In this document: positions 51,752 through 59,847 of the stretch, piece after piece
How positions within the stretch are numbered: the first letter of the stretch is position 1
Layout: every line of letters starts with the position of its first letter
NCBI RefSeq assembly: GCF_003054025.1
Contig: NZ_QBKG01000009.1
Coordinates: 1 to 64,000, forward strand
Direction: 5' to 3'
Length of the DNA: 64,000 nt
From: Capnocytophaga leadbetteri
Lineage (GTDB): Bacteria; Bacteroidota; Bacteroidia; Flavobacteriales; Flavobacteriaceae
Notes under the pieces: model-generated
The model's database searches: none
Seen by the model: only the letters and a program-made list of their open reading frames with translations
Told to the model about the DNA's origin: nothing
Position numbers and translations under genes: made by a program

Positions 51752-54265
51752 TTATTCTTCAGTAGAAAGTTCTACTTCTTCAGTAGCGTTATTATCATCG
51801 TCATCTTCTTTCATTACTTTGGTAACAGCGGCTATAGAGTCTTTGCCTTTGATGTTGATGAGTTTTACGCCTTGGGTAGCACGCCCTGAAATGCGCAAGG
51901 TATCAATTGAAAGACGTATGGCAATACCTGACTTATTGATAATCATTAAGTCTTCGCCTTCGGCTACGCTCTTAATAGCTACTAACTGCCCTGTTTTATC
52001 AGTAATAGAAATGGTTTTTACCCCTTTACCTCCACGGTTAGTAATACGATATACTGCCTCGTGAGTTTCAGGATCGTCTATGTATGAACGCTTACCATAT
52101 CCGTTTTCTGACACTACTAATACTGTCTCTTCAAGTGGGTTTTCGATAGCTATCATACCTACTACTTCATCAGTTTCGGTATCGAGGTCGATACCACGTA
52201 CTCCTTGCGAGTTACGCCCTACCGCACGTACTTTGTCTTCACCAAAACGAATTGCACGACCAGACTTCACGGCTAACATTAGCTGACTGCTGCCTGAGGT
52301 TAGTTTTGCTTCTATCAGTTCGTCTCCCTCCTTAATAGTAATAGCATTAATACCATTCTGACGCGGACGTGAGTACTCTTTGAGTAGTGTTTTCTTTACA
52401 ATACCTTGCTTAGTAGCCATAATTAGGTAGTTGCTGCTGATATAGTCCTCATCTTTGAGATTTTGCACACTCACGAAAGCCTTAATCTTGTCGTCTTGCT
52501 CTATATTGATAAGGTTCTGTACAGCACGCCCTTTAGCAGTCTTGCTACCTTCTGGTATTTCGTATACGCGCATCCAAAAGCATTTACCTTTTTGGGTAAA
52601 GAATAATAGGTATTGGTGATTTGAACTTACAAATAGGTGTTCTAAGAAATCTTGATCGCGGGTGGTAGAGGCTTTTTGTCCTACCCCTCCCCTGCTTTGT
52701 GTTTTATACTCGCTTAGTGGGGTGCGCTTGATGTAGCCTGCGTGCGAAATGGTAATCACCATTTTGTCGTCTGGTATCATATCTTCTACGCTAAACTCAC
52801 CACCAGCATACTCAATAACAGAGCGGCGCTCATCACCATATTTTTCTTTAATCTCTAATAACTCTTGTTTGATAATCTCGACACGGCGTTCTTTGCGCGC
52901 TAAAATATCTTCGAGGTCGCGTATTTCGGCTAACTTCTGTTCGTATTCCTCTTTGGTTTGCAAAATGAGGGCTTTGTTGATACGACGCAACGCTAAAGCC
53001 AGAATAGCTTCGGCTTGTACATCAGTAAGGTCGAACTCAGCTATCAAATCTTCTTTTGGCTTATCGTGAAAACGAATAATCTCAATAGCTTTGCCCATTG
53101 TATCTTCAGTAGCCATCACCTTCATAAACCCTTCCAAAATATGGATACGCTCTTTGGCTTTGCGCAATTCGAAATCAGTACGGCGATACACGACATCGTG
53201 ACGGTGCTCTACAAAGTGATAAATAAGGTCTTTGAGGTTTAACAACTCGGGGCGACCTTTTACTAAAGCAATATTATTGACACTGAAAGAAGTTTGCAGT
53301 TCGGTGTGTTTAAAAAGATTGTTCAGCACCACATTAGGCACTGCATCGCGTTTTAGGAAATAGACAATGCGTATTTTGCCACGTGCTGACTCATCGCGTA
53401 CATCGGTAATACCCTCAAGCTTGCCTTCTTTGACCAAGTCTGAAGTTTTCTTAAGCAATACAGATGTATCTACTTGATAAGGCACCTCTGTAACCACTAT
53501 ACATTCCTTGCCTTTTACTTCTTGGAACTCGGTTTTAGCACGAACAATCACACGGCCGCGACCGGTTTTGAAGGCCTCTTTTACGCCCTCGTAGCCATAG
53601 ATAATCCCCCCTGTAGGGAAATCAGGTGCTTTAATATATTTGATAAGTTCGTCAATTTCTATATCGTTATTATCAATATAAGCTATCGTACCATCGATGA
53701 CCTCAGAAAGGTTATGAGGCGCCATATTGGTAGCCATACCCACGGCAATACCTGCTGAACCATTTACTAATAGGTTGGGGATACGAGTGGGGAGTACGGT
53801 AGGCTCTTCGCGAGAGTCATCGTAAGTAAGCTGGTGATCCACTGTTTCTTTGTCGATATCAATAAGCATATCTTCAGAGAACTTGCGCATACGTGCTTCG
53901 GTATAACGCATAGCCGCGGGAGAGTCGCCCCCCATAGAGCCAAAGTTACCTTGCCCGTCTACGAGCATATAGCGTAGGCTCCAATATTGTGCCATACGCA
54001 CCATAGTGTCATAGACAGCGGTATCGCCGTGTGGGTGGTATTTACCGAGCACCTCACCCACGATAGCGGCTGATTTCTTATAGGCTCTACTACTGAGTAC
54101 GCCCATATCGTACATACCGTACAATACGCGGCGGTGTACGGGTTTGAGACCATCACGCACATCGGGTAGGGCACGCGAAACGATTACGGACATCGAATAG
54201 TCGATATACGCAGATTTCATCTCATCGCTGATATCTACAGGAATTAGTTTTTCTCCTTCTGTCAT
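51752..54265 (-). CDS. gyrA: DNA gyrase subunit A
   Basis: The 837-aa protein is a complete type IIA topoisomerase A subunit: [21 protein letters not shown] start, catalytic tyrosine in [10 protein letters not shown] (about residue 120), [14 protein letters not shown], and a six-bladed C-terminal domain with SRGGVGQKA (the GyrA-box region) and an acidic tail ([15 protein letters not shown]). With GyrB it introduces negative supercoils. It has a leftward promoter overlapping a 12-bp palindrome and a nested-stem terminator. Confidence 0.95.
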   Translation of the reverse strand: MTEGEKLIPVDISDEMKSAYIDYSMSVIVSRALPDVRDGLKPVHRRVLYGMYDMGVLSSRAYKKSAAIVGEVLGKYHPHGDTAVYDTMVRMAQYWSLRYMLVDGQGNFGSMGGDSPAAMRYTEARMRKFSEDMLIDIDKETVDHQLTYDDSREEPTVLPTRIPNLLVNGSAGIAVGMATNMAPHNLSEVIDGTIAYIDNNDIEIDELIKYIKAPDFPTGGIIYGYEGVKEAFKTGRGRVIVRAKTEFQEVKGKECIVVTEVPYQVDTSVLLKKTSDLVKEGKLEGITDVRDESARGKIRIVYFLKRDAVPNVVLNNLFKHTELQTSFSVNNIALVKGRPELLNLKDLIYHFVEHRHDVVYRRTDFELRKAKERIHILEGFMKVMATEDTMGKAIEIIRFHDKPKEDLIAEFDLTDVQAEAILALALRRINKALILQTKEEYEQKLAEIRDLEDILARKERRVEIIKQELLEIKEKYGDERRSVIEYAGGEFSVEDMIPDDKMVITISHAGYIKRTPLSEYKTQSRGGVGQKASTTRDQDFLEHLFVSSNHQYLLFFTQKGKCFWMRVYEIPEGSKTAKGRAVQNLINIEQDDKIKAFVSVQNLKDEDYISSNYLIMATKQGIVKKTLLKEYSRPRQNGINAITIKEGDELIEAKLTSGSSQLMLAVKSGRAIRFGEDKVRAVGRNSQGVRGIDLDTETDEVVGMIAIENPLEETVLVVSENGYGKRSYIDDPETHEAVYRITNRGGKGVKTISITDKTGQLVAIKSVAEGEDLMIINKSGIAIRLSIDTLRISGRATQGVKLINIKGKDSIAAVTKVMKEDDDDNNATEEVELSTEE

Positions 54266-54305
54266 AATTATTTTACTCTTTGAAAGTAAGGGTTTTTATT
54301 ACAAT

Positions 54306-54317
54306 TTAGCGCGCTAA
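54306..54317. promoter_or_regulatory. Palindrome at the gyrA start region
   Basis: Perfect 12-bp palindrome TTAGCGCGCTAA overlapping the last bases of the proposed -7 element. Confidence 0.5.
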
Positions 54318-54345
54318 GATACAATGTTTTATTAGAATAGCCAAA
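54314..54345 (-). promoter_or_regulatory. Proposed gyrA promoter
   Basis: Minus-strand TTTG (54342-54345), 20-bp spacer, TATCTTAG (54314-54321; one mismatch to TAnnTTTG). Confidence 0.4.
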
Positions 54346-54445
54346 GAAAAAGCAATAATTTTTAAACAAGAACGTTTAACTTATTGGTTATCAGAAGTTA
54401 GTAATAAAGTAATCTATACGAAGATTGTATGAGATAAGGCTGTAT

Positions 54446-54522
54446 AAGGCTCGCTTATCTTTCGTTTATTGTTCGCTTATCCTTCGCTCATCCTTCGGTG
54501 ATCCTTCGCTCATCCTATAGGT
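54446..54522 (+). repeat. 11-bp repeat array 5 (6-7 units)
   Basis: AAGGCTCGCTT, ATCTTTCGTTT, ATTGTTCGCTT, ATCCTTCGCTC, ATCCTTCGGTG, ATCCTTCGCTC and a decayed ATCCTATAGGT, all in 11-bp phase. It points towards the glycosyltransferase gene and ends about 120 bp before its -7 element. Confidence 0.85.
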
Positions 54523-54619
54523 AAATTGCCTCTTGCCGCTATGCATAATTGGTAAAAAACATAATTAACTAATTAACAATACATTACAGTTTTTTATTCA
54601 AAAAAATGTTTCTTTTTTC

Positions 54620-54649
54620 TTGGCAGTAATAAAAAAACACGTACTTTTG
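54620..54649 (+). promoter_or_regulatory. Promoter of the glycosyltransferase gene
   Basis: TTG at 54620-54622, 19-bp spacer, TACTTTTG at 54642-54649. Confidence 0.65.
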
Positions 54650-54678
54650 CAAAATGAAAGAACATAAAACAATAATTT

Positions 54679-56163
54679 ATGGCAACATTTATTAATTACG
54701 CAATTATTATTATTTATTGCACTGCTTTGATAGGCATCTTTTTGTATAGCCTTTCAATGCTTAGTTTGCTGCTGAATTATCTGAAGCATCGCAAACAAAA
54801 TGACGAGTCTCCTAAGTTCAATCTACTAGACCCTAGGGAGATACCCTACGTAACCATTCAGCTACCACTTTACAACGAAAAATACGTAGTACCTCGTCTG
54901 CTTGAAAACATTGCCAAACTTGAATATCCACGCACTAAGCTTGAAATTCAGGTGCTTGATGACTCTACTGACGAATCGGTAGCAGAAACAGCTGAAATCA
55001 TCAAAAAACTACAAGCTACAGGCTTAGACATTCAACACATACGCCGCGAGAACCGCCAAGGATTTAAGGCTGGTGCGCTGAAAGAAGGATTGGCTGTGGC
55101 TAAAGGTGATTTTATAGCTATTTTTGACGCTGACTTTTTGCCTCAACCTGACTGGCTTAAACGCACTGTTATTTACTTCAAAGACCCTGAAATAGGGGTG
55201 GTGCAAACTCGTTGGGGACATATCAACCGCAATTATTCTATCCTTACTAAAATACAGGCGCTTGCTTTAGACGTACACTTCACTCTTGAACAAGTTGGGC
55301 GTAACTCTAAAGGTTACTTTATCAACTTCAATGGTACTGCTGGTATTTGGCGTAAAACGTGCATTTACGATGCAGGAAACTGGGAAGGTGATACTCTAAC
55401 TGAAGACCTTGACCTTAGCTATCGCGCGCAATTAAAGAATTGGAAGTTTAAATATTTGGAAGATGTAGAAACTCCTGCTGAGCTTCCTGTAGTTATCTCG
55501 GCAGCACGCTCTCAACAATTCCGTTGGAACAAGGGAGGGGCTGAGAACTTCCGCAAGACAGTAGGTCGCTTGCTCGCTGCTAAAAATATTGGTTGGAAGA
55601 CTAAATTCCACGGGGTAATGCACCTTTTGAACAGCTCGATGTTCTTATGGGTATTTATTACCGCTATCTTTAGTATACCGATGCTATACCTTAAAAATCA
55701 GTACGGACATTTGGGATGGATATTCCACTTTACAAGCTTTTTTATCACTAGTACTATTATCTTGTTTATCTGTTACTGGTTTACCTATAAGAACTTACAA
55801 GGGAAGACTTTTGATGACTTTTTGAACTATGTGAAGTTGTTCTTTACTTTCTTCTCGGTAGCTTTAGGGTTCTCTTTCCACAATACTATTGCCGTACTTG
55901 AAGGACATAGTGGCAAACGAAGTGAATTTGTGCGTACACCTAAGTTTAACATCAGTTCGCTAAGTGATAGCTGGAAAAATAATAAGTATATCAACACCAA
56001 ACTATCACCTAATATGATAGTAGAGTTTTTGCTAATGCTGTACTTTGCTTTTGGGTTGTATAGCGCTGTAAAGCTAAACGACTTTGGTATGTTTCCTTTC
56101 CACTGTATGCTTACTTTAGGCTTTGGATTTGTATTCTTTAAGTCGCTTACTTCAAAAGCATAA
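54679..56163 (+). CDS. Membrane glycosyltransferase family 2 (cellulose-synthase-like)
   Basis: The 494-aa protein has one N-terminal and about four C-terminal membrane segments flanking a GT2 domain. The domain carries the processive-enzyme signature: DDSTDES (about residue 94), DADFLPQ (about 152), TEDLDLSYRAQ (about 241) and QQFRWNKGG (Q-x-x-RW, about 279). Such enzymes polymerise or transfer a sugar at the inner membrane; the sugar is unknown. It is monocistronic and ends in a strong terminator. Confidence 0.87.
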   Translation: MATFINYAIIIIYCTALIGIFLYSLSMLSLLLNYLKHRKQNDESPKFNLLDPREIPYVTIQLPLYNEKYVVPRLLENIAKLEYPRTKLEIQVLDDSTDESVAETAEIIKKLQATGLDIQHIRRENRQGFKAGALKEGLAVAKGDFIAIFDADFLPQPDWLKRTVIYFKDPEIGVVQTRWGHINRNYSILTKIQALALDVHFTLEQVGRNSKGYFINFNGTAGIWRKTCIYDAGNWEGDTLTEDLDLSYRAQLKNWKFKYLEDVETPAELPVVISAARSQQFRWNKGGAENFRKTVGRLLAAKNIGWKTKFHGVMHLLNSSMFLWVFITAIFSIPMLYLKNQYGHLGWIFHFTSFFITSTIILFICYWFTYKNLQGKTFDDFLNYVKLFFTFFSVALGFSFHNTIAVLEGHSGKRSEFVRTPKFNISSLSDSWKNNKYINTKLSPNMIVEFLLMLYFAFGLYSAVKLNDFGMFPFHCMLTLGFGFVFFKSLTSKA

Positions 56164-56196
56164 GACGATTTGCCGATTTGGAAATTATAGATATAT

Positions 56197-56232
56197 AAAA
56201 AAACCGCTAAGCGAGTGCTTAGCGGTTTTTTT
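56197..56232. terminator. Bidirectional terminator glycosyltransferase / toxin
   Basis: 16-bp stem AAAAAAACCGCTAAGC (56197-56212) / GCTTAGCGGTTTTTTT (56217-56232), GAGT loop, between convergent genes. Confidence 0.88.
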
Positions 56233-56243
56233 ATGTTTTTTTA

Positions 56244-56555
56244 TTAACTAAATAATTCAGAATGTGTACCTATTCTATTAAGAGTGATAAGTTTATCTTC
56301 TTCATATTGTTTCCAAATCAGAAGTAAATCAGGCTCTATATGACACTCCATACAGCCTTTGTAATTGCCTATTAACATATGAGGACTCTTATCTGTAGGG
56401 ATACCTTCACTTCCTTTCTCAATTAGTATCTGTACTATCTTTTCTATTTTATCTAATTTTTTAGGTTGCTTTAGGTATTTCTTTAGTTCTTTTTTATAAA
56501 GAGTTGTAGGGATAACAGTATATAGCGCCTCTTTGTCTTCAATTTCATCATTCAT
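56244..56555 (-). CDS. YafQ/RelE-type mRNA interferase toxin
   Basis: A 103-aa protein ending in the YafQ pattern: HMLIGNYKGCMECHIEPDLL (about residues 59-78), LLIWKQYEEDKLITLNRIGTHSELF. The conserved His residues and terminal GTHSELF are those of YafQ-type ribosome-dependent RNases. It overlaps the upstream antitoxin gene by 8 bp, the usual type II arrangement. Confidence 0.87.
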   Translation of the reverse strand: MNDEIEDKEALYTVIPTTLYKKELKKYLKQPKKLDKIEKIVQILIEKGSEGIPTDKSPHMLIGNYKGCMECHIEPDLLLIWKQYEEDKLITLNRIGTHSELFS

Positions 56556-56823
56556 CTTCTTCTAATATATCATTAAACATCTGTTTTGCGTTAGTATACC
56601 CTTTTACAAGTCCTTTTTTATACTTTTTTACCAGCTCATCACCTTCCTCAATAGCTTCAATAGTTTCTTTATTGGGAATATACTCTTCAATAGCATCAGA
56701 CACTATATGTACAGGCTCTGCTATCACATTGTACTTCTTGAAAAGAGACTCAAAAATAGGAATATCAACTTCAGGAATACTCACATTGTAATTTATCATC
56801 TTGTTATAACTTGTAGTTCTCAT
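56548..56823 (-). CDS. Antitoxin of the YafQ-type pair
   Basis: A 91-aa acidic protein (…EAIEEGDELVKKY…, C-terminal MFNDILEEDE) encoded directly upstream of and overlapping the toxin. The N-terminal part may be a ribbon-helix-helix or small dimerisation fold, but it does not clearly match DinJ. ATG 56823 fits the promoter at 56841-56871; an internal ATG at 56799 is an alternative. It probably autoregulates the operon. Confidence 0.75.
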   Translation of the reverse strand: MRTTSYNKMINYNVSIPEVDIPIFESLFKKYNVIAEPVHIVSDAIEEYIPNKETIEAIEEGDELVKKYKKGLVKGYTNAKQMFNDILEEDE

Positions 56824-56840
56824 ATTTTTTCTATTTTAGG

Positions 56841-56871
56841 CAAAGGTACAAATAATAAATGAAATAACAAA
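56841..56871 (-). promoter_or_regulatory. Promoter of the toxin-antitoxin operon
   Basis: Minus-strand TACCTTTG (56841-56848) with TTTG at 56868-56871, spacing 19 bp. Confidence 0.65.
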
Positions 56872-56896
56872 TATACTGTAATTCAAAATTATTTTT

Positions 56897-56904
56897 TATC
56901 TTTG
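56897..56904 (+). promoter_or_regulatory. -7 element of the SGNH-SGNH-MBOAT operon
   Basis: TATCTTTG, 38 bp before the GTG start at 56943; no clear -33 box. It is close to the divergent toxin-antitoxin promoter. Confidence 0.5.
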
Positions 56905-56942
56905 CCCCCTGAAAAGAACTAAACATAATAGCAACTCAGTTT

Positions 56943-58313
56943 GTGAAAACATCTTATTTTAAACAATCTTTTTTCACCCTTATATTAGCAACTGCCATTT
57001 TTATGGCTTTCAAAGAGTGGCTACCTGCACGTATCTTTCCTGAAAGTAAGGTAGAAAATGCTGCGGTTGATAGCCTTATGCTTGAGGCTATCTCAGGTAA
57101 AGAAATAGAAAAAGTACTTAATCAGGCTAATGATTCATTGGCTAAAAAGAAACATTTGAAGAAATCTGACCAGTATTTGTTGGCTTTCTTCAAAAAACTA
57201 CAACATTTAGAAACCACCAAAGAAGGAAAAATACGAATAGGCTATTATGGCGACTCGATGACAGACGGCGACCTAATAGTACAAGATTTGCGCTTGCTCT
57301 TTCAAGATGCTTTTGGGGGTACGGGAATCGGCTTTCTACCTATCACCTCTGAGTCTGCTAAATCGCGTGCAAGTGTATGGCATACCTATTCTAACACTTG
57401 GCGTACACAATCGTATGTGAATGTAAAACGCCCTACACGTCCGTTTGGGGTGTGTGGGCAGGTGTTTTTCACTCAAGGCAATGGTACGTGGGTGCAATAC
57501 AAATCGTCTAACCAACAACATATCAGTAGTTTATATGCTCCTGCACTCTATTACGGACGCTCAGGCAACAAGGAGGCTAAGGTAGAGATTACCTACAACG
57601 ATACTGTAAAAGTAGTGAAGCCTCTGAACACTGATAAACTACTAAACGTACTGCCGCTAACTGATGGACAAAATACTAAAGCTGTGCGGATTAGCTTTTA
57701 CAAAACAGACTCTATTCCGTTTTACGGCATCAGTTCTACTAACACGCAAGGTGTGTATGTAGATAACTTTTCGAGCCGAGGTAATTCGGGTTTGCCTTTA
57801 TCGCTCTTTAACACTGACCTAATGAACCAGTTTGACGAGCATTTGCACTACGACCTCATCGTATTGCACTTTGGGGCTAATGTGCTAAACTACGGTACTT
57901 TAGACTATTCGTGGTACGAGCGCGGTATGACTAAGGTAGTAAATCAGCTTAGGGCTTGCTTCCCTGACACTTCTATTCTTATCATCTCGACTGCTGACAA
58001 ATCGACTAAGGTAAATATGGAGATGAAGACCGATAAGGCTGTCGTGCCTTTGGCTAAAGCTCAACAGCAATACGCTCACGACACTCATTCAGGCTTTATC
58101 AATCTATACGAGCTAATGGGCGGTGAAGGCACAATGAAGCAATGGGTAGAGGCTACCCCTTCGTTGGCAAGCAAAGATTACACCCACTTCAATGCTCGCG
58201 GGGCTAAAAAGGTAGCTCACCTTATCTATAACAAGCTAATGGACGAGTATGCACAATACAAAAAGCCTAAGAATACCTCTAAGCCTGCAGCAGAAAACAC
58301 TTTACACCCGTAA
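56943..58313 (+). CDS. SGNH-hydrolase-like exported protein
   Basis: A 456-aa protein with an N-terminal signal anchor (FFTLILATAIFMAF) and an SGNH fold: block I GYYGDSMTDGD near residue 102, HFGANVLNYG near 317 (Asn block) and a C-terminal DYTHFNARG (Asp/His dyad, about 414). It resembles the acetyl-hydrolase or acetyltransferase partners that work with MBOAT proteins on cell-surface polymers. It starts at GTG and lies 34 bp before the second SGNH gene. Confidence 0.8.
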   Translation: MKTSYFKQSFFTLILATAIFMAFKEWLPARIFPESKVENAAVDSLMLEAISGKEIEKVLNQANDSLAKKKHLKKSDQYLLAFFKKLQHLETTKEGKIRIGYYGDSMTDGDLIVQDLRLLFQDAFGGTGIGFLPITSESAKSRASVWHTYSNTWRTQSYVNVKRPTRPFGVCGQVFFTQGNGTWVQYKSSNQQHISSLYAPALYYGRSGNKEAKVEITYNDTVKVVKPLNTDKLLNVLPLTDGQNTKAVRISFYKTDSIPFYGISSTNTQGVYVDNFSSRGNSGLPLSLFNTDLMNQFDEHLHYDLIVLHFGANVLNYGTLDYSWYERGMTKVVNQLRACFPDTSILIISTADKSTKVNMEMKTDKAVVPLAKAQQQYAHDTHSGFINLYELMGGEGTMKQWVEATPSLASKDYTHFNARGAKKVAHLIYNKLMDEYAQYKKPKNTSKPAAENTLHP

Positions 58314-58347
58314 ACACACATCTTTTTCACTATAAACAACAATAGCA

Positions 58348-59841
58348 ATGAACAAACACATCAAATTTATCAAGAAACTTATCACCACAGCGTTATTTAT
58401 CGTCACGGTACTTCTGTATCTGAGCGTGAATTACACTACTGCAGTGAACCTATCATCTATAAAAAGACCTTTAGGCGATAAGCCTACCACAGCTGCCAAA
58501 AAAGCTACTAAGAAAAAAGTACCTATTGAGGAGGCCGGTAGCAATATGTACAATGTTACCGCCTTATACCCTTTCTTTGAGAAATTAGTTGCTTTAGACA
58601 CTTTTCACGACCGCAAGCTCAACATAGTACACATAGGCGACTCGCACATACAAGCTGATGTAATGACCAACATAGTGAGAGGGAAATTACAGGAGGCTTT
58701 TGGCAATGGCGGGTTGGGATTGGTATTCCCTTATTCGCTGCTGAAGACTAATGGTGGGCGCAATGTGTCGTTTTCGTCGAACATTGTATGGAATGGTGAA
58801 AAGAACTCAGACTTATCAGGCATCAGCGGTTATGCCCTTTCGACTAATAAGAAGGACTTTGTGATAGAGCTCAATCTGAAGAATAAAGACTACGCTTTCA
58901 ACACACTGAAAATCATTACTCCTAACAACCAGCGTTTTTTTGAGTTGGCTACGAATGTAGGTAAACTGACTCCGATGAAACTTTCAGCCCCAAAATCTAT
59001 TACCCACAAAGTAGTTAGAGGCGAGACTCTTTACTCTATCTCAAGAAAATATCATACTACTGTAGCCCAGCTACAAAAAGCTAATAGAATAAAAAACAAC
59101 AATATACGCGTAGGACAAGTGCTAAATGTAGGCAGTAAAGCAGCTGCTGCTCCTGCTGCTACCCAAGTAGATATGAGCAATGCCACTATACTAAATGGCA
59201 ATACCCTTTACAGCTATTATGCCTATGATAATCTGAACGTATCAGACAAAATATACCTAACTCCTAACACTGAAAGTAGTTCTTTCACGCTAAATGGTAT
59301 CGTATTAGAAAACGACCAAAATGGTATTATTTACCACTCTATAGGGGTGAATGGAGCGCATTTTTCAGACTATAACAAGTCACCACGCTTTTTTGAACAG
59401 ATAAAAGCCTTAGCTCCTGACCTTATCATCATTTCATTGGGCACTAACGAAACCTTTGGGCGTATGTCGCCAGAGCGGTATGAAGATGAGGTAAGCAAGT
59501 TTATCAGTGCTATCCGTAGCCAATACGGACAATGCCCTATATTACTCACTACCCCTCCGCCTTCTCTCTACAAGAGGAAAAATCCTAACCCTTTGTGTAT
59601 GGAGTATGCTAATACTTTGATAGACAACTCGATAAAAGACAACTATAGTGTATTTGACCTTTATCGTGCTGTAGGTGGTTGTGAGGCTATGCAACGCTTT
59701 ATAGACGAAAACCTAATAGCAGGCGACCGTGTGCACTACACCCGCGATGGGTATATAGAGCAAGGGGACTTACTATACGACGCCTTTATGAGCAATTACT
59801 TAAACTATAAAAAACAGTCTAAACTTTCATTAAAAAACTAA
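58348..59841 (+). CDS. SGNH hydrolase with an inserted LysM domain
   Basis: A 497-aa protein with an N-terminal membrane anchor (about residues 13-30). It has SGNH block I HIGDSHIQAD near residue 94, a complete LysM domain (VVRGETLYSISRKYHTT ... VGQVLNV, residues about 220-260), then the remaining SGNH blocks: SLGTNETFG (about 368) and DRVHYTRDGY (about 459). The LysM therefore sits between the Ser and Asp/His blocks. LysM normally binds N-acetylglucosamine polymers such as peptidoglycan, so peptidoglycan is the likeliest substrate or anchor. Confidence 0.85.
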   Translation: MNKHIKFIKKLITTALFIVTVLLYLSVNYTTAVNLSSIKRPLGDKPTTAAKKATKKKVPIEEAGSNMYNVTALYPFFEKLVALDTFHDRKLNIVHIGDSHIQADVMTNIVRGKLQEAFGNGGLGLVFPYSLLKTNGGRNVSFSSNIVWNGEKNSDLSGISGYALSTNKKDFVIELNLKNKDYAFNTLKIITPNNQRFFELATNVGKLTPMKLSAPKSITHKVVRGETLYSISRKYHTTVAQLQKANRIKNNNIRVGQVLNVGSKAAAAPAATQVDMSNATILNGNTLYSYYAYDNLNVSDKIYLTPNTESSSFTLNGIVLENDQNGIIYHSIGVNGAHFSDYNKSPRFFEQIKALAPDLIIISLGTNETFGRMSPERYEDEVSKFISAIRSQYGQCPILLTTPPPSLYKRKNPNPLCMEYANTLIDNSIKDNYSVFDLYRAVGGCEAMQRFIDENLIAGDRVHYTRDGYIEQGDLLYDAFMSNYLNYKKQSKLSLKN

Positions 59842-59847
59842 TTTGAA

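Larger units (their letters stand above)
54266..54678. other. Divergent intergenic region gyrA / glycosyltransferase
   Basis: 413 bp, the longest gene-free stretch in the window. It holds the gyrA promoter and palindrome (54306-54345), repeat array 5 (54446-54522) and the glycosyltransferase promoter. No coding frame or recognisable structured RNA was seen. Confidence 0.75.
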
